From Nitrosomonas sp. (GTDB lineage Bacteria > Pseudomonadota > Gammaproteobacteria > Burkholderiales > Nitrosomonadaceae): a DNA stretch of 64,000 nt. The notes under the pieces were generated by a model. The model did no database searches and was not told where the DNA came from. It was given only the letters and a program-made list of their open reading frames with translations. Positions 1 through 9,589 of this stretch are shown here, in pieces; positions within the stretch are counted from its first letter, which is position 1; every line of letters begins with the position of its first letter. Position numbers and translations under genes: made by a program. The DNA lies in NCBI RefSeq assembly GCF_020852615.1, contig NZ_JADZAJ010000025.1, forward strand, positions 1 to 64,000, in the 5' to 3' direction.

Positions 1-1
1 A

Positions 2-730
2 TACGGCCTGCTGCCCATTCTGGGCATAGCGGTATTCTGGGTATGGTATCAGCGTACGTTTGCCTATTCCCATGGCATGGATTCGATGGAGCCGGATTTT
101 GACCGGATCTGGATGGGTCTGTGGCGTATCCAGATGGTTGTTCTGCCCCTGGCGGCATTCTCCATCTGGGGGTGGCTGTTGAAAACCCGGAATACGGCAG
201 AGCAGCTTGCCAGCCTGACCCCCAAACAGGAAATAAAGCGGTATTTTTATTTCATGATGTGGCTTGGAGTCTATATATTTGCCGTTTACTGGGGATCAAG
301 CTTCTTTACCGAGCAAGACGCCTCATGGCATCAGGTGATTATCCGGGATACCAGTTTTACACCCAGCCATATTCCTCTGTTCTATGGCTCATTCCCGGTA
401 TACATCATCATGGGTATAGCGATGATCATTTATGCCAAAACCCGGTTACCGCTGTATAACAAGGGGTGGTCGTTCCCGCTGATCATGGTAGTGGCCGGCC
501 CGCTGATGAGTCTGCCCAACGTTGGTCTGAACGAGTGGGGACATGCCTTCTGGTTCATGGAAGAACTCTTCAGCGCACCACTGCACTGGGGCTTCGTTAT
601 CCTGGCCTGGGCTGCCCTGTTCCAGGGCGGTCTTGCCATACAGCTCATAACACGTTATTCCAATCTGGTTGACGTGGAATGGAACAAGCAGGACAGAGCC
701 ATTCTGGACGACGTCGTAACAACTCCATAA
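2..730 (+). CDS. amoC: Ammonia monooxygenase subunit C, orphan copy (5' end cut by window)
   Basis: This is the membrane subunit C of ammonia monooxygenase, which oxidises ammonia to hydroxylamine in the cytoplasmic membrane. The frame is open from base 2 and 242 residues are visible, so about 30 N-terminal residues probably lie outside the window. Several hydrophobic helices are seen. Counting from the internal ATG at 77, Asp81, His85 and His98 reproduce the D-x3-H-x12-H spacing of the metal site of PmoC/AmoC, so the site is intact. No amoA or amoB follows: the next gene is ispD on the opposite strand. It is therefore a stand-alone copy, like N. europaea amoC3, reported to be a sigma-E-linked stress form. 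Its promoter is outside the window. Confidence 0.93.
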   Translation, partial: YGLLPILGIAVFWVWYQRTFAYSHGMDSMEPDFDRIWMGLWRIQMVVLPLAAFSIWGWLLKTRNTAEQLASLTPKQEIKRYFYFMMWLGVYIFAVYWGSSFFTEQDASWHQVIIRDTSFTPSHIPLFYGSFPVYIIMGIAMIIYAKTRLPLYNKGWSFPLIMVVAGPLMSLPNVGLNEWGHAFWFMEELFSAPLHWGFVILAWAALFQGGLAIQLITRYSNLVDVEWNKQDRAILDDVVTTP

Positions 731-1021
731 CCGGGTATATTTCCAATCCTCTGGTAAATTCAGGGGGTTGGAACAGTCTGGGTATCATCCTTCCCTGATT
801 ATCGAAACCTGATACTGTTATTGTGTTTTCCGATTCAGATTGTCAGAATCCGGAAATGACAGATATCAATCACTGCACGGCATTGGCCGGATAATCGGAA
901 TTTTCCGCGAAACAGGCTGCAGACAGCATGAAAGCAACAGCTCCTGCAGCCACCTTCACCGGTACATCATCCGCAACATCAGGACACCCCGGTATCAGAC
1001 CTCATCTGTTTGTCGAACAGC

Positions 1022-1735
1022 TTACGAAATCCGTTTTGTGTTGCAGCGCGCCTGCAGGACCAGTTCAGCCAGTTTCAGATCCTGCGGGTAGGTTACTTTG
1101 AAGTTGTAAGCATCTCCCATGACGAGCCTGGGGGAAAATCCCAGTGCTTCCACGGCACTGGCATCATCGGTAATACTTGCCGGTGCCTTTTCCAGTGCTT
1201 CGAGCAACAGCTTCGCACGAAACATTTGTGGAGTTTGTGCCTGCCACAACCGTTCTCTCGATTCAGTTCGCACCACCCGGTCAGTATCATCCGCACGCTT
1301 TAATGTATCCGCCAGCGGTACAGCCAGCAGGCCGCCGACTTCATCTTCCGCGAGCTGGTCAAGTAATCGCTCAGTCAGTGCATGACTCAGTCCCGGGCGG
1401 GCAGCGTCATGCACCAGAATCCAGTCCTGATCCTGTACGCAGTTGGCCGCACGCAATGCCTTAAGTCCGTTGGTAACACTTTCAGCACGGGTTGCCCCGC
1501 CACAGTTGAAAATCCGAATTTTGCCGGAAAATTCATCCCAGTCATGCCGCACCCATTCCTTGTCATCAGGTGCCAGTACCACACAGACTGTACCAATACG
1601 ATCTGTACTGCACAAAGTTCGCAGTGCGTGATAAATCATTGGTTTACCCGCCAGTGGCCGGTATTGTTTGGGAACAGCTTCTCCCATACGTGAACCGGAA
1701 CCGGCCGCCGGAATCAGCGCGATAAATTCAGTCAT
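1022..1735 (-). CDS. ispD: 2-C-methyl-D-erythritol 4-phosphate cytidylyltransferase
   Basis: IspD transfers CMP from CTP to methylerythritol phosphate, the third step of the non-mevalonate isoprenoid pathway, in the cytoplasm. The 237-residue protein has the family's normal length and opens with the nucleotide-binding loop [10 protein letters not shown] (residues 9-18). The substrate-site motif VHDAARP lies near the middle. It starts 21 bases after ftsX and is probably the last gene of a ftsY-ftsE-ftsX-ispD transcript. In many proteobacteria ispF follows or is fused to ispD; here nothing resembling ispF lies in the 291 bases between ispD and amoC. The next enzyme but one, ispE, is at 30668-31504. 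Confidence 0.95.
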   Translation of the reverse strand: MTEFIALIPAAGSGSRMGEAVPKQYRPLAGKPMIYHALRTLCSTDRIGTVCVVLAPDDKEWVRHDWDEFSGKIRIFNCGGATRAESVTNGLKALRAANCVQDQDWILVHDAARPGLSHALTERLLDQLAEDEVGGLLAVPLADTLKRADDTDRVVRTESRERLWQAQTPQMFRAKLLLEALEKAPASITDDASAVEALGFSPRLVMGDAYNFKVTYPQDLKLAELVLQARCNTKRIS

Positions 1736-1756
1736 GTAAAAACCCTGTGAATCGCA

Positions 1757-2674
1757 TCAGGAAACAGAACTTTCCTGGTCGATTTGTGCCAGATGCCGGG
1801 CAACCGACCCGCGCGCGCCAATCCATCCAAGCGCACCGGACAATAACAGTAAAGCCAGACTGTCCCGCCAGGAAAGATGATGGAGTGTAATTGTGGTGTC
1901 ATACAGCCTGGCCAGCTCTGCCAGCACTTCGTTCAGCCTGATGATCATGAAATAAAGCAGCAGCCAGGCCAGGGCGGCCCCCAGTAATCCCTGTAATGCA
2001 CCAAAATAAAGAAACGGACGACGAATGTAACCATCCGTAGCACCAATCCATTTGGAAAGCTCAATTTCATCACGCCGCGTCAGCAGCTGCAGACGAATGG
2101 TATTGAACATGACAATGATGAGAGCCGTGCCAAACACCGCAGCCAGCATCATGACAACCAGTCTGCCCACATCGAGTATGGCATCCAGCTTTCTGGCCCA
2201 GTCCGTATCCACCAGTACATGAGCCACCTTCGGCCAGGACTGCATCATGGCCTGCATTTTCTCAATTTCATTTGCCGGCAAACGGCCGGGATTGATTACA
2301 AATGCATCCGGTAATGGATTCTGACCAAGATTATGCATTACCTCAGCCATCCCGTTTTCCTGTTTCAGTTCGTCCAGGGCAACTTCCTTCGAAACAAACC
2401 GAAAACCCTCGATTGTAGTCAGCGCTTCCAGGCGGGTATTGATCAGTTCCACGTCAGCCTGACGCGCTGTGGTATCCAGCATGAGCGTCATCTGCTGCGA
2501 ATCCGTTGCACGCCCGGAAACTTCGCTCAAATTCTCCAGCAGAACAAAGATACCTGCCGGCAAACTCAGAACAATACCGAAAACGATAATGCTCAGCAGA
2601 CTGGTAACAGGTGTACCGGCAAGCTGCCTGAATGCGCGCATCAGCGCATGTCCATGCTGGGAAAACCAGCTCAT
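1757..2674 (-). CDS. ftsX: Cell division protein FtsX (ABC transporter-like permease)
   Basis: FtsX is the inner-membrane partner of FtsE; together they act at the divisome and control periplasmic septal murein hydrolases. The 305-residue protein shows the family pattern: a first membrane segment around residues 24-46, a periplasmic domain to about 170, then three segments near 171-193, 222-245 and 271-290. The soluble coupling stretch with RDEIELSKWIGAT (about 201-213) is typical of FtsX. Its start codon overlaps the ftsE stop codon by four bases (ATGA), which indicates translational coupling. Confidence 0.96.
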   Translation of the reverse strand: MSWFSQHGHALMRAFRQLAGTPVTSLLSIIVFGIVLSLPAGIFVLLENLSEVSGRATDSQQMTLMLDTTARQADVELINTRLEALTTIEGFRFVSKEVALDELKQENGMAEVMHNLGQNPLPDAFVINPGRLPANEIEKMQAMMQSWPKVAHVLVDTDWARKLDAILDVGRLVVMMLAAVFGTALIIVMFNTIRLQLLTRRDEIELSKWIGATDGYIRRPFLYFGALQGLLGAALAWLLLYFMIIRLNEVLAELARLYDTTITLHHLSWRDSLALLLLSGALGWIGARGSVARHLAQIDQESSVS

Positions 2675-3324
2675 GCGACCAGCTTTCCCTGCTTCAGTTC
2701 AAGCACGCGATGCCGCGCTGATTCAAGCAGGGTCCGGTCGTGCGTCGAAATCAGGACAGTGACTCCTACCTGATTGAAAGATTCGAATACTGCCATAATG
2801 TCCCGTGCGTAGTTACTGTCAAGATTAGCCGTCGGCTCATCTGCGATCAGGATGGTCGGGCGATGAACAACTGCACGCGCAATACACAACCGCTGTTTTT
2901 CCCCACCCGACAAAGTAACCGGATCTGCTTTTTCTTTAGCCAGCAGACCCACTTTGTCCAGCGCCGCACGCACACGTGACGCACTGGTTTTAGTATCAAA
3001 CCCTGTGACCTGTAACGGCAGCATGACGTTGGCAAAGACATTACGGTCATACAGAATTTTCTGTTCCTGAAAGATCATTCCGATATTGCGGCGCAGGTAA
3101 GGAATGGCACTGCGCCTGAGTGTGCCGATATTCTGCTGTCCCACGATGACACTGCCGGAAGTGGGTCGCTCTATGGCGGCAATCAGTTTCAGTAATGTAC
3201 TTTTACCAGCACCGGAGTGCCCGGAAAACAAAATCAGCTCCCCCTGATCAATGGATAGCGTCACCCCCTTAAGCGCTTCGAATCCGCCCGGATAAAATTT
3301 GCTGACACTGCTGAAACTGATCAT
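2671..3324 (-). CDS. ftsE: Cell division ATP-binding protein FtsE
   Basis: FtsE is the ATPase of the FtsEX complex and binds the cytoplasmic face of FtsX at the septum. The 217-residue protein has the Walker A motif GHSGAGKST (about 35-43), the ABC signature LSGGEKQR and the Walker B motif ILIADEP. I start it at the ATG at 3324 because the protein then begins MISFSSVSKFYPGG, as FtsE proteins do. A start at 3342 would add six residues and cannot be excluded. It lies 37 bases after ftsY and overlaps ftsX by four bases. Confidence 0.96.
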   Translation of the reverse strand: MISFSSVSKFYPGGFEALKGVTLSIDQGELILFSGHSGAGKSTLLKLIAAIERPTSGSVIVGQQNIGTLRRSAIPYLRRNIGMIFQEQKILYDRNVFANVMLPLQVTGFDTKTSASRVRAALDKVGLLAKEKADPVTLSGGEKQRLCIARAVVHRPTILIADEPTANLDSNYARDIMAVFESFNQVGVTVLISTHDRTLLESARHRVLELKQGKLVA

Positions 3325-3361
3325 TACGGCCATACCGGTCACTCAAACAGAACAGGGGACA

Positions 3362-4360
3362 TCAGTCGAACAGCGCTTCAGCAAATTCACGTGCATTAAA
3401 AGGCCTTAAATCATCCAGCCCTTCTCCCACTCCGATAAAACGCAACGCCGGAGGATTATCCGCAAATTGTGCGGCGATCGCAGCAATCACCCCGCCTTTG
3501 GCGGTCCCGTCAAGCTTGGTCATAACCAGCCCGGTAACACCCAGCGCATCATTAAAAGCTTTTAACTGGCTGACTGCGTTCTGTCCGGTATTGGCATCCA
3601 GCACCAGTAATACTTCGTGCGGTGCATCCGGAATTGCTTTAGCGATGACGCGCCTGATTTTCCTGATTTCTTCCATCAGATGAAGCTGCGTAGTCAGACG
3701 ACCGGCGGTATCCGCCAGAACAATATCAATTTTTCTGGCAATGGCTGCATTGATTGCATCAAAAATCACGGCAGCCGGATCACTTTTCCTGCCCGGATCA
3801 TTGTCCTGTGAAATGACTGTAATCTGGTTGCGTTCACCCCATATTTTGAGCTGTTCCTGTGCTGCTGCACGGAAGGTATCGCCCGCTGCGAGCAGTACAG
3901 ATTGTCCCTGCGACTGGAAATAATGCGCCAGTTTACCAATGGTTGTCGTTTTACCAACACCATTTACGCCTGCAATCATGATGACAAAGGGGCTGTGTCC
4001 GGCGGTAATCAGTGGCCGTTCCAGCGGTTGCAGCAACTCCGTCACGGCATCCTGCAAAACAACCCTGAGCTGCTCCGAATCGTCCAGTGCATCACGCCTG
4101 ACACGTGTGCGCAACGATTCCAGTAACCGGCCGGTCGCATCAATGCCGGTATCTGCGGTTAACAGTGCTGTTTCCAGCTCTTCGTACAAATCCTCATCAA
4201 TTTTCCTGCCGCCAAACAGCCCGGATAACTGCTTGCCAAGCTGCTGCCGGGTACGTGACAAGCCCTGTCTGATCTTGTCTGTAAAACTGATCGACCCGGT
4301 TTCAACCTGTTCGGGATTTTTTTCGTCAGGATTTTTTTTGGATTTGAAAATACTAAACAT
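3362..4360 (-). CDS. ftsY: Signal recognition particle receptor FtsY
   Basis: FtsY is the membrane-associated GTPase that docks the SRP-ribosome complex for co-translational membrane insertion. The 332-residue protein has a short charged N-terminal A region (about residues 1-30), an N domain helix bundle and a G domain with GVNGVGKTTTIGKLA, the DTAGR switch and TKLDGTAKGG. The acidic A domain is much shorter than in E. coli, as is common in betaproteobacteria. It heads the leftward ftsY-ftsE-ftsX-ispD group and is divergent from the M16 peptidase gene, with a 121-base shared upstream region. Confidence 0.97.
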   Translation of the reverse strand: MFSIFKSKKNPDEKNPEQVETGSISFTDKIRQGLSRTRQQLGKQLSGLFGGRKIDEDLYEELETALLTADTGIDATGRLLESLRTRVRRDALDDSEQLRVVLQDAVTELLQPLERPLITAGHSPFVIMIAGVNGVGKTTTIGKLAHYFQSQGQSVLLAAGDTFRAAAQEQLKIWGERNQITVISQDNDPGRKSDPAAVIFDAINAAIARKIDIVLADTAGRLTTQLHLMEEIRKIRRVIAKAIPDAPHEVLLVLDANTGQNAVSQLKAFNDALGVTGLVMTKLDGTAKGGVIAAIAAQFADNPPALRFIGVGEGLDDLRPFNAREFAEALFD

Positions 4361-4481
4361 TCTGGTAGGCTGTTTTTTGTTACAGGAAGGTAAATATCAT
4401 ACCATCAACATTGACCGATTACCCGAAGGGCTCAGGCAATACCAGCCACCCTGCTCATGCCAATTCCATTCCAAGCTCAAC

Positions 4482-5870
4482 ATGAAAATCAGTTTCCGAC
4501 CTAATTACCTTGCTTCTTTACTTTGCATTACATTGATATTCCCGCTGCCAGCGGTTGCCAGTTCGCATGAATACCTGCTCGACAATGGACTCAAGCTGAT
4601 CGTCAAGGAAGATCACCGCTCCCCTGTCGTTATTCAGCAGGTCTGGTATAAAGCCGGCAGTATGGATGAAGTCAACGGCACAACCGGTGTGGCTCATGCA
4701 CTGGAACACATGATGTTCAAAGGAACTGACAGCGTACCCGCCGGTGAATTTTCCAGAAGAATTGCAGCGGTTGGCGGCAAAGAAAACGCCTTTACCAGCA
4801 GCGATTACACCGCTTACTATCAGCAGCTGCACCAGCGCCACCTGCCGATGGCAATGGAGCTGGAATCTGATCGCATGCACAATCTGCAACTGACACAGGA
4901 GGAATTCTCTAAAGAAATTCAGGTTGTCATGGAAGAAAGAAGACTGCGCACGGATGATCAGGCACATGCGCTGCTGTACGAAAAAATGATGGCAACCGCT
5001 TTTCAGGCACATCCTTACCGCCGCCCGATCATCGGCTGGATGAATGATCTGGAAAATATGCGGGTTAGTGATGCTCAGGACTGGTACAAGCGCTGGTACG
5101 CTCCCAATAATGCGGTACTGGTCGTCGTGGGTGATGTTGATCCGGAAAATGTACTCGCACTGGCAAAAAAGTATTATGGCAGGTTTGATGCAGCCAGGGT
5201 AATTCCTCTGGCTGAACGTAAACCGCAAACCGAGCCACTGCAAACCGGAATCAAGCATCTGGTTGTCAAGGCACCGGCACAGCTTCCACACCTGATCATG
5301 GGCTATAAAGTACCGTCCCTCAAAGATCCGGGGCATGAATGGGAGCCCTATGCTCTGACTATTCTGGCAGAAATACTGGATGGCAATGCCTCGGCAAGAC
5401 TTGATAAAAACCTGGTACGCGGAACTCGTGTCGCTGTCTCGGCTGATGCCAGCTACAGCCTTGCCGAACGCGGCCCCGGTACTTTTTTCATTGACGGGAC
5501 ACCCAGCGAAAACAAAACTGTGGGTGACCTGGAACAATCAATTCGTGCTGAAATTGACAAAATTATCCGGTCCGGGATTACGCAGGAAGAGCTGGCTCGC
5601 GTCAGGGCACAGGTAGTGGCAAGTCGTGTTTATCAGCTTGACTCCACGTTTGCCCAGGCAATGCAGATCGGCAGACTGGAAAGCATCGGGCTATCCCATC
5701 GCGATGCCGATGTAATTCTGGAAAAATTACAGGCAGTTACCACCGAACAGGTCAGAAAAGTGGCTGAAAAATATCTGATTGATGATTTACTCACTGTCGC
5801 TGTGCTGGACCCGCAACCCTTATCAGAAACGACTCAGCAACAGAACAGCGCCATTCAGCTGAAGCATTGA
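4482..5870 (+). CDS. Zinc-dependent M16 family peptidase, exported
   Basis: This is a processing-peptidase-like metalloprotease of 462 residues. The ATG at 4482 is followed by a signal peptide (hydrophobic stretch about residues 8-26, cleavage near AVASS), so the protein is exported. The inverted zinc motif HALEH gives His72, Glu75 and His76, and VVMEERR supplies the third ligand near Glu151/152. The M16 active site is therefore complete. The reading frame stays open upstream of 4482, but that part lies over ftsY and has no signal-like start. Many proteobacteria have an active and an inactive M16 gene side by side, followed by rsmD. Here only the active one is present and alr follows. Confidence 0.93.
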   Translation: MKISFRPNYLASLLCITLIFPLPAVASSHEYLLDNGLKLIVKEDHRSPVVIQQVWYKAGSMDEVNGTTGVAHALEHMMFKGTDSVPAGEFSRRIAAVGGKENAFTSSDYTAYYQQLHQRHLPMAMELESDRMHNLQLTQEEFSKEIQVVMEERRLRTDDQAHALLYEKMMATAFQAHPYRRPIIGWMNDLENMRVSDAQDWYKRWYAPNNAVLVVVGDVDPENVLALAKKYYGRFDAARVIPLAERKPQTEPLQTGIKHLVVKAPAQLPHLIMGYKVPSLKDPGHEWEPYALTILAEILDGNASARLDKNLVRGTRVAVSADASYSLAERGPGTFFIDGTPSENKTVGDLEQSIRAEIDKIIRSGITQEELARVRAQVVASRVYQLDSTFAQAMQIGRLESIGLSHRDADVILEKLQAVTTEQVRKVAEKYLIDDLLTVAVLDPQPLSETTQQQNSAIQLKH

Positions 5871-5985
5871 CAGGAATTTTTTCGAGAGACTCTGTTATAT
5901 ACCGGCAGGGCCAATACGCCGCTCGCATATATTACCTGCGAACGCATTTCTTTTCAGCCAGGATAACCAGTAAATCAACCAGAAA

Positions 5986-7074
5986 ATGTCCCGTCCGATT
6001 CGTGCGCTTATCAACTGTGCAGCATTACAGCACAATTTTTCCGTTATTCGGAGTCACGTTGGCCAATCCCGCATCATGGCTGTTGTCAAGGCCGATGCTT
6101 ACGGCCACGGCCTGCTTCGTACAGCCAGGGCACTTGATGCAGCCGATGGATTTGCGGTACTTGAGCTGGAAGCAGCAATTCAGTTAAGAGAAGCCGGATT
6201 CAGACAACCCGTTCTGCTGCTGGAAGGTTTTTTCTCGACAGAAGAAATCGAGGTAATTCGACATTACGGGCTGAGTACAGTCATTCACTGCCACGAACAG
6301 CTCTCAATGCTGCTGGCGCACAAAGAAACAGAAAAACCGGATATTTTTCTCAAGATCAACACCGGTATGAACCGCCTTGGCTTTAAACCTGAAGAAGGCA
6401 GTTCTGCACTGCGCAAACTCAGACAAAGCTGCCCGAATACCAATATTACGCTGATGACCCATTTTGCCTGCGCGGATGATTTACTGGAAACCAGTCACGT
6501 TGAGCAGCAACTGAATGGTTTCTCACTGCTTCAGCAAAAACAGAAAGCGGACATACCCAGGACACTGGCCAATTCCGCCGCAATTCTGCATTACCCCGGA
6601 ACTCATGCAGACTGGGTACGGCCCGGCATCATACTTTATGGTGCATCCCCTCTACCGGACAAAACGGGTATTGAACTTGGATTACGGCCAGTCATGACCC
6701 TGACCAGCCGGATTATTGCTGTGCAACATCTTGAACCTTCTGATCGCCTGGGTTACGGAGGATCGTTTGTTGCCAGTCAGCCGATACGTGTCGGGGTTGT
6801 CGCGGCCGGTTATGCAGACGGATATCCACGCCATGCGCCAACCGGAACATCCGTCCTGGTTAACGGACAGCGAACCCGTTTAATTGGCCGCGTTTCAATG
6901 GATATGTTAACTGTTGATCTGAGCGGAATCCCGGAAGCAGCGGCGGGAAGCCCGGTAACACTATGGGGAGAAGGGTTACCGGTGGAAGAGGTGGCCAGAT
7001 CAGCTCAGACTATCAGCTACGAGCTGCTGGCTGCACTCTCACCGAGAGTGCAGACTGTAAGTCTAAACTGTTAA
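5986..7074 (+). CDS. alr: Alanine racemase
   Basis: Alr interconverts L- and D-alanine using pyridoxal phosphate and supplies D-alanine for peptidoglycan. The 362-residue protein has the PLP-lysine motif VVKADAYGHG (Lys35) and the second catalytic residue, Tyr257, in LGYGGSF. The substrate-site motifs GYADGYPRH and VSMDM follow. It is 115 bases after the M16 peptidase gene on the same strand and convergent with the parvulin gene, 32 bases away. Co-transcription with the peptidase gene is possible but not shown. Confidence 0.97.
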   Translation: MSRPIRALINCAALQHNFSVIRSHVGQSRIMAVVKADAYGHGLLRTARALDAADGFAVLELEAAIQLREAGFRQPVLLLEGFFSTEEIEVIRHYGLSTVIHCHEQLSMLLAHKETEKPDIFLKINTGMNRLGFKPEEGSSALRKLRQSCPNTNITLMTHFACADDLLETSHVEQQLNGFSLLQQKQKADIPRTLANSAAILHYPGTHADWVRPGIILYGASPLPDKTGIELGLRPVMTLTSRIIAVQHLEPSDRLGYGGSFVASQPIRVGVVAAGYADGYPRHAPTGTSVLVNGQRTRLIGRVSMDMLTVDLSGIPEAAAGSPVTLWGEGLPVEEVARSAQTISYELLAALSPRVQTVSLNC

Positions 7075-7106
7075 GCCGGCAATTCTCTTGCGGTTAAAAC
7101 AGCTGG

Positions 7107-7901
7107 TTACTCCACTTTAGCATTTTTACGCAGAGATTCGACCATTGCTGCAAATTTACGCTGCAATACACGCTGTTGCATGTTTTGTTTAACTTCTTCA
7201 AAAGAAGGCGGAACAGCAGTACGGACATCCTCCAGACGGATGACATGCCAGCCAAATGGCGTCTGGACCGGCTGACTGGTCGTTTCCCCTTTTTTCAGTT
7301 TAGTCAGTGCATCAGCGAAAGGTTTGACATACACAGCAGCGGAACTCCATCCCAGTTCACCGCCGTTACTCTTGCTTCCTGTGTCAATGGAGCGTTCACC
7401 GGCCAGTTTTTCGAACGCTCCCCCTTTTTTGAGAGCAGCAATCAGGTCTTTCGCCTCCTGTTCAGTTTCTACAAGGATATGACGCGCCTTGTACTCTTTG
7501 TCCCCCATCTGGCTTTTTACTGATTCATATTCCTTACGCAGATCGCTGTCACTGATCGGGTTGTTCCGCATGAAATCAGCCTGATACGCTCTGATCAGAA
7601 TTCCCTGACGAGCCAGGTCAATTTGTGTCAGCACATCCGGGTTACGGTCAAGCCCTTTCTTGATTGCTTCCTGCGCCAGGATTTCTTCTGTAATCAGGTT
7701 TTCACGTAATGCGCTCTTCACTTCAGCTGAATCAGGCTGACCTTGTGCTGTTGCAGCCTTAATGACCAGATCAAGGCGAGATTGCGGAATAGCTACGCCG
7801 TTGACCTTGGCAACCGTGCCACTGCCCTGGGCATTCACGGAAGTCACACAAACCAGTCCGAGAACAGCAAGCGGCACAGAAAAAAACGTGGTTAAGCGCA
7901 T
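7107..7901 (-). CDS. Periplasmic parvulin-type peptidyl-prolyl isomerase
   Basis: This is a folding chaperone/isomerase of the PpiC/SurA-like group, expected in the periplasm. I start it at the ATG at 7901, which has an AGGAAA ribosome site just upstream and gives a clear signal peptide (MRLTTFF to VNAQG). An earlier start at 7934 is less likely. The 264-residue protein has a SurA-N-like helical part (about 25-120) and one rotamase domain (about 130-235) with ARHILVE, FEKLA and GGELGW-type motifs, ending in TPFGWHVIRLEDV. It may be monocistronic; yciI lies 157 bases upstream on the same strand. Confidence 0.93.
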   Translation of the reverse strand: MRLTTFFSVPLAVLGLVCVTSVNAQGSGTVAKVNGVAIPQSRLDLVIKAATAQGQPDSAEVKSALRENLITEEILAQEAIKKGLDRNPDVLTQIDLARQGILIRAYQADFMRNNPISDSDLRKEYESVKSQMGDKEYKARHILVETEQEAKDLIAALKKGGAFEKLAGERSIDTGSKSNGGELGWSSAAVYVKPFADALTKLKKGETTSQPVQTPFGWHVIRLEDVRTAVPPSFEEVKQNMQQRVLQRKFAAMVESLRKNAKVE

Positions 7902-8058
7902 AAAATTTCCTTTAAATAGTAGGGTGATTGACAAATTTTTATCTGAGAAGCATATATCTTAACAAAATAAGAATAAGTCCTTCTCGGAAACAAACAAACT
8001 TTTTACCGGTTCCAGGATAAATACTCCCGAAGTTTTCCGGCCGTTACTAACAGCCTGC

Positions 8059-8361
8059 CTACTCAGGAAAAACTTTCCTGAATGGTTTAACGGTTATTTT
8101 TGCATAAACCCCTGCTAATGCATATGGATCAGCATTAGCCCACTCCCGGGCAGCGTCCAGTGAAGCAAATTCAGCCACGATCAGGCTTCCGCTGAATCCG
8201 GCCGGTCCCGGATCAATACTGTCTATTGCCGGACAGGGTCCTGCCAATAACAGTCTTCCCTCTTTTTGCAGTTCATGCAGCCTGGACAAATGTGCCGGAC
8301 GGCTGGCTAACCGCTTTGGCAGGCTGTCAGGAATATCCTCGCCCTGTATTAAGTAAAGCAT
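8059..8361 (-). CDS. YciI-like family protein
   Basis: This is a 100-residue protein of the YciI family, a small dimeric ferredoxin-like fold whose reaction is unknown in most members. The signature is visible: a start MLYLIQGED, then [11 protein letters not shown] with the conserved His and a Gly-rich LLLAGP, and a C-terminal [24 protein letters not shown]. In many proteobacteria a yciI gene sits with yciB/ispZ, bolA and a parvulin gene. Here only the parvulin gene remains nearby. I infer no specific reaction. Confidence 0.88.
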   Translation of the reverse strand: MLYLIQGEDIPDSLPKRLASRPAHLSRLHELQKEGRLLLAGPCPAIDSIDPGPAGFSGSLIVAEFASLDAAREWANADPYALAGVYAKITVKPFRKVFPE

Positions 8362-8434
8362 GTCTGTTTCCCTTAGTCAGTACAAACTTTTTGCGGTTCT
8401 CAAAGAAATAATCTGAAACTTTGCTCTGCCTTTT

Positions 8435-9589
8435 TTATGCCAGTACCGGTGGCAGGCGGGATGCCAGTGTATTGCGTTCACCCGTTGCAGTCCCGAGCAA
8501 GGCAAAACCATGTAAATTTCCATCTTCATCGTAATAAAGGGCTTTCATGCCATTTTCAACAGCCTCAACCTTCCATTCTCCCTTTACAGCCGGATCCGGA
8601 GGTGAAACAACGGTTGGACAGGCAGGTGTCTTGACCATTACCGGCATTGCCGGGTAGTGCAGCAGTGTTGGATTACCGGCAATTGTCGCGGCCAACGCCC
8701 GGCCGGCATGGGAAATCGGCAAAATGAAGGGCAATATTTTTCCTTCTACTTCAGCACAATCCCCCAGAGCATAGATATTCCGGGCACTGGTCTGAAGATA
8801 GCGATTGACTGCAATACCACGATTCACCTGAATTCCCGCAGCAGCAGCCAGACCGGTACGTGGCTTCAGGCCAATAGCGGACAGCACCAGATCCGCCTCA
8901 AGCACCTCATCTTTCCCATAGTACAACTGGTAGCATCCGTTTTCCCTGTTTATTGTGCCAACCGTCGTGCCGAGCAGAAAACGAACTCCGGCTGCCGCCA
9001 GTCTATCGTGGAAATACTGACCGGCCTCGGGAGGAAGCAATCGCCCCAGCGGCAGCAAACTCAGATCAAATACACTTACCTGGTACCCTTTTGCAGCCAG
9101 ATCATTGGCAAACTCACAGCCGATCAAACCCGCACCCAATATGGCAATGTGGCGTTTTCCTTCCAGAGATTCACGGAACTTCCGGTAATCATCCAGATTA
9201 TTGACTGACAACATTTCGGATGAACCTTCTCCCGGTATGGGCAGGCGAACCGGATCCGCCCCCAGCGCCAGAACCAGCCGGTCGTAAGCCATTTGTCCCC
9301 CTTCTTCAAAGGATACATTCCCTGCAGCAGTATTAATGGCACTGACACAGGTATAAGGCTGAACCGAGATACCCAGCTGCTCCGACATTTGGATCATGCC
9401 GGCGCTCAGGATGGAATCAGGCGTTTTACCTGTTGCCAGTGCATTGGATAACATGGGCTTTGAATAAAAACCGCCATGATCCGCCGATAAAAGCGTAATT
9501 GGTACGGTCGCATCCAGCTTGCGCAATTCACGCACAACTGTATAACCCGCCAGCCCACTTCCCACGACTACAACAGATGGCTGACTCAT
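8435..9589 (-). CDS. Rubredoxin-NAD(+) reductase-like FAD oxidoreductase
   Basis: This flavoprotein of 384 residues probably passes electrons from NAD(P)H to rubredoxin. It has the FAD-binding motif VVVVGSGLAGYTVVREL at the N-terminus, the NAD-binding motif AILGAGLIGCEFA near residue 150, and the second FAD motif YALGDCAEV near 275. The short C-terminal domain (about 310-384) fits RubB-type rubredoxin reductases rather than BenD-type enzymes. A rubredoxin gene lies 5 kb away at 14629-14817 and is a plausible partner. The gene runs toward yciI, 73 bases downstream, and is divergent from htpX. Confidence 0.87.
   Translation of the reverse strand: MSQPSVVVVGSGLAGYTVVRELRKLDATVPITLLSADHGGFYSKPMLSNALATGKTPDSILSAGMIQMSEQLGISVQPYTCVSAINTAAGNVSFEEGGQMAYDRLVLALGADPVRLPIPGEGSSEMLSVNNLDDYRKFRESLEGKRHIAILGAGLIGCEFANDLAAKGYQVSVFDLSLLPLGRLLPPEAGQYFHDRLAAAGVRFLLGTTVGTINRENGCYQLYYGKDEVLEADLVLSAIGLKPRTGLAAAAGIQVNRGIAVNRYLQTSARNIYALGDCAEVEGKILPFILPISHAGRALAATIAGNPTLLHYPAMPVMVKTPACPTVVSPPDPAVKGEWKVEAVENGMKALYYDEDGNLHGFALLGTATGERNTLASRLPPVLA

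Noticed and set aside
4518..5537. 339-codon frame on the minus strand
   Set aside because: It lies wholly antisense to the M16 peptidase gene, whose zinc motif and signal peptide are clear; the antisense product is low in family resemblance.
8657..9208. 183-codon frame on the plus strand
   Set aside because: It is antisense to the rubredoxin reductase gene, which has both FAD and NAD motifs.
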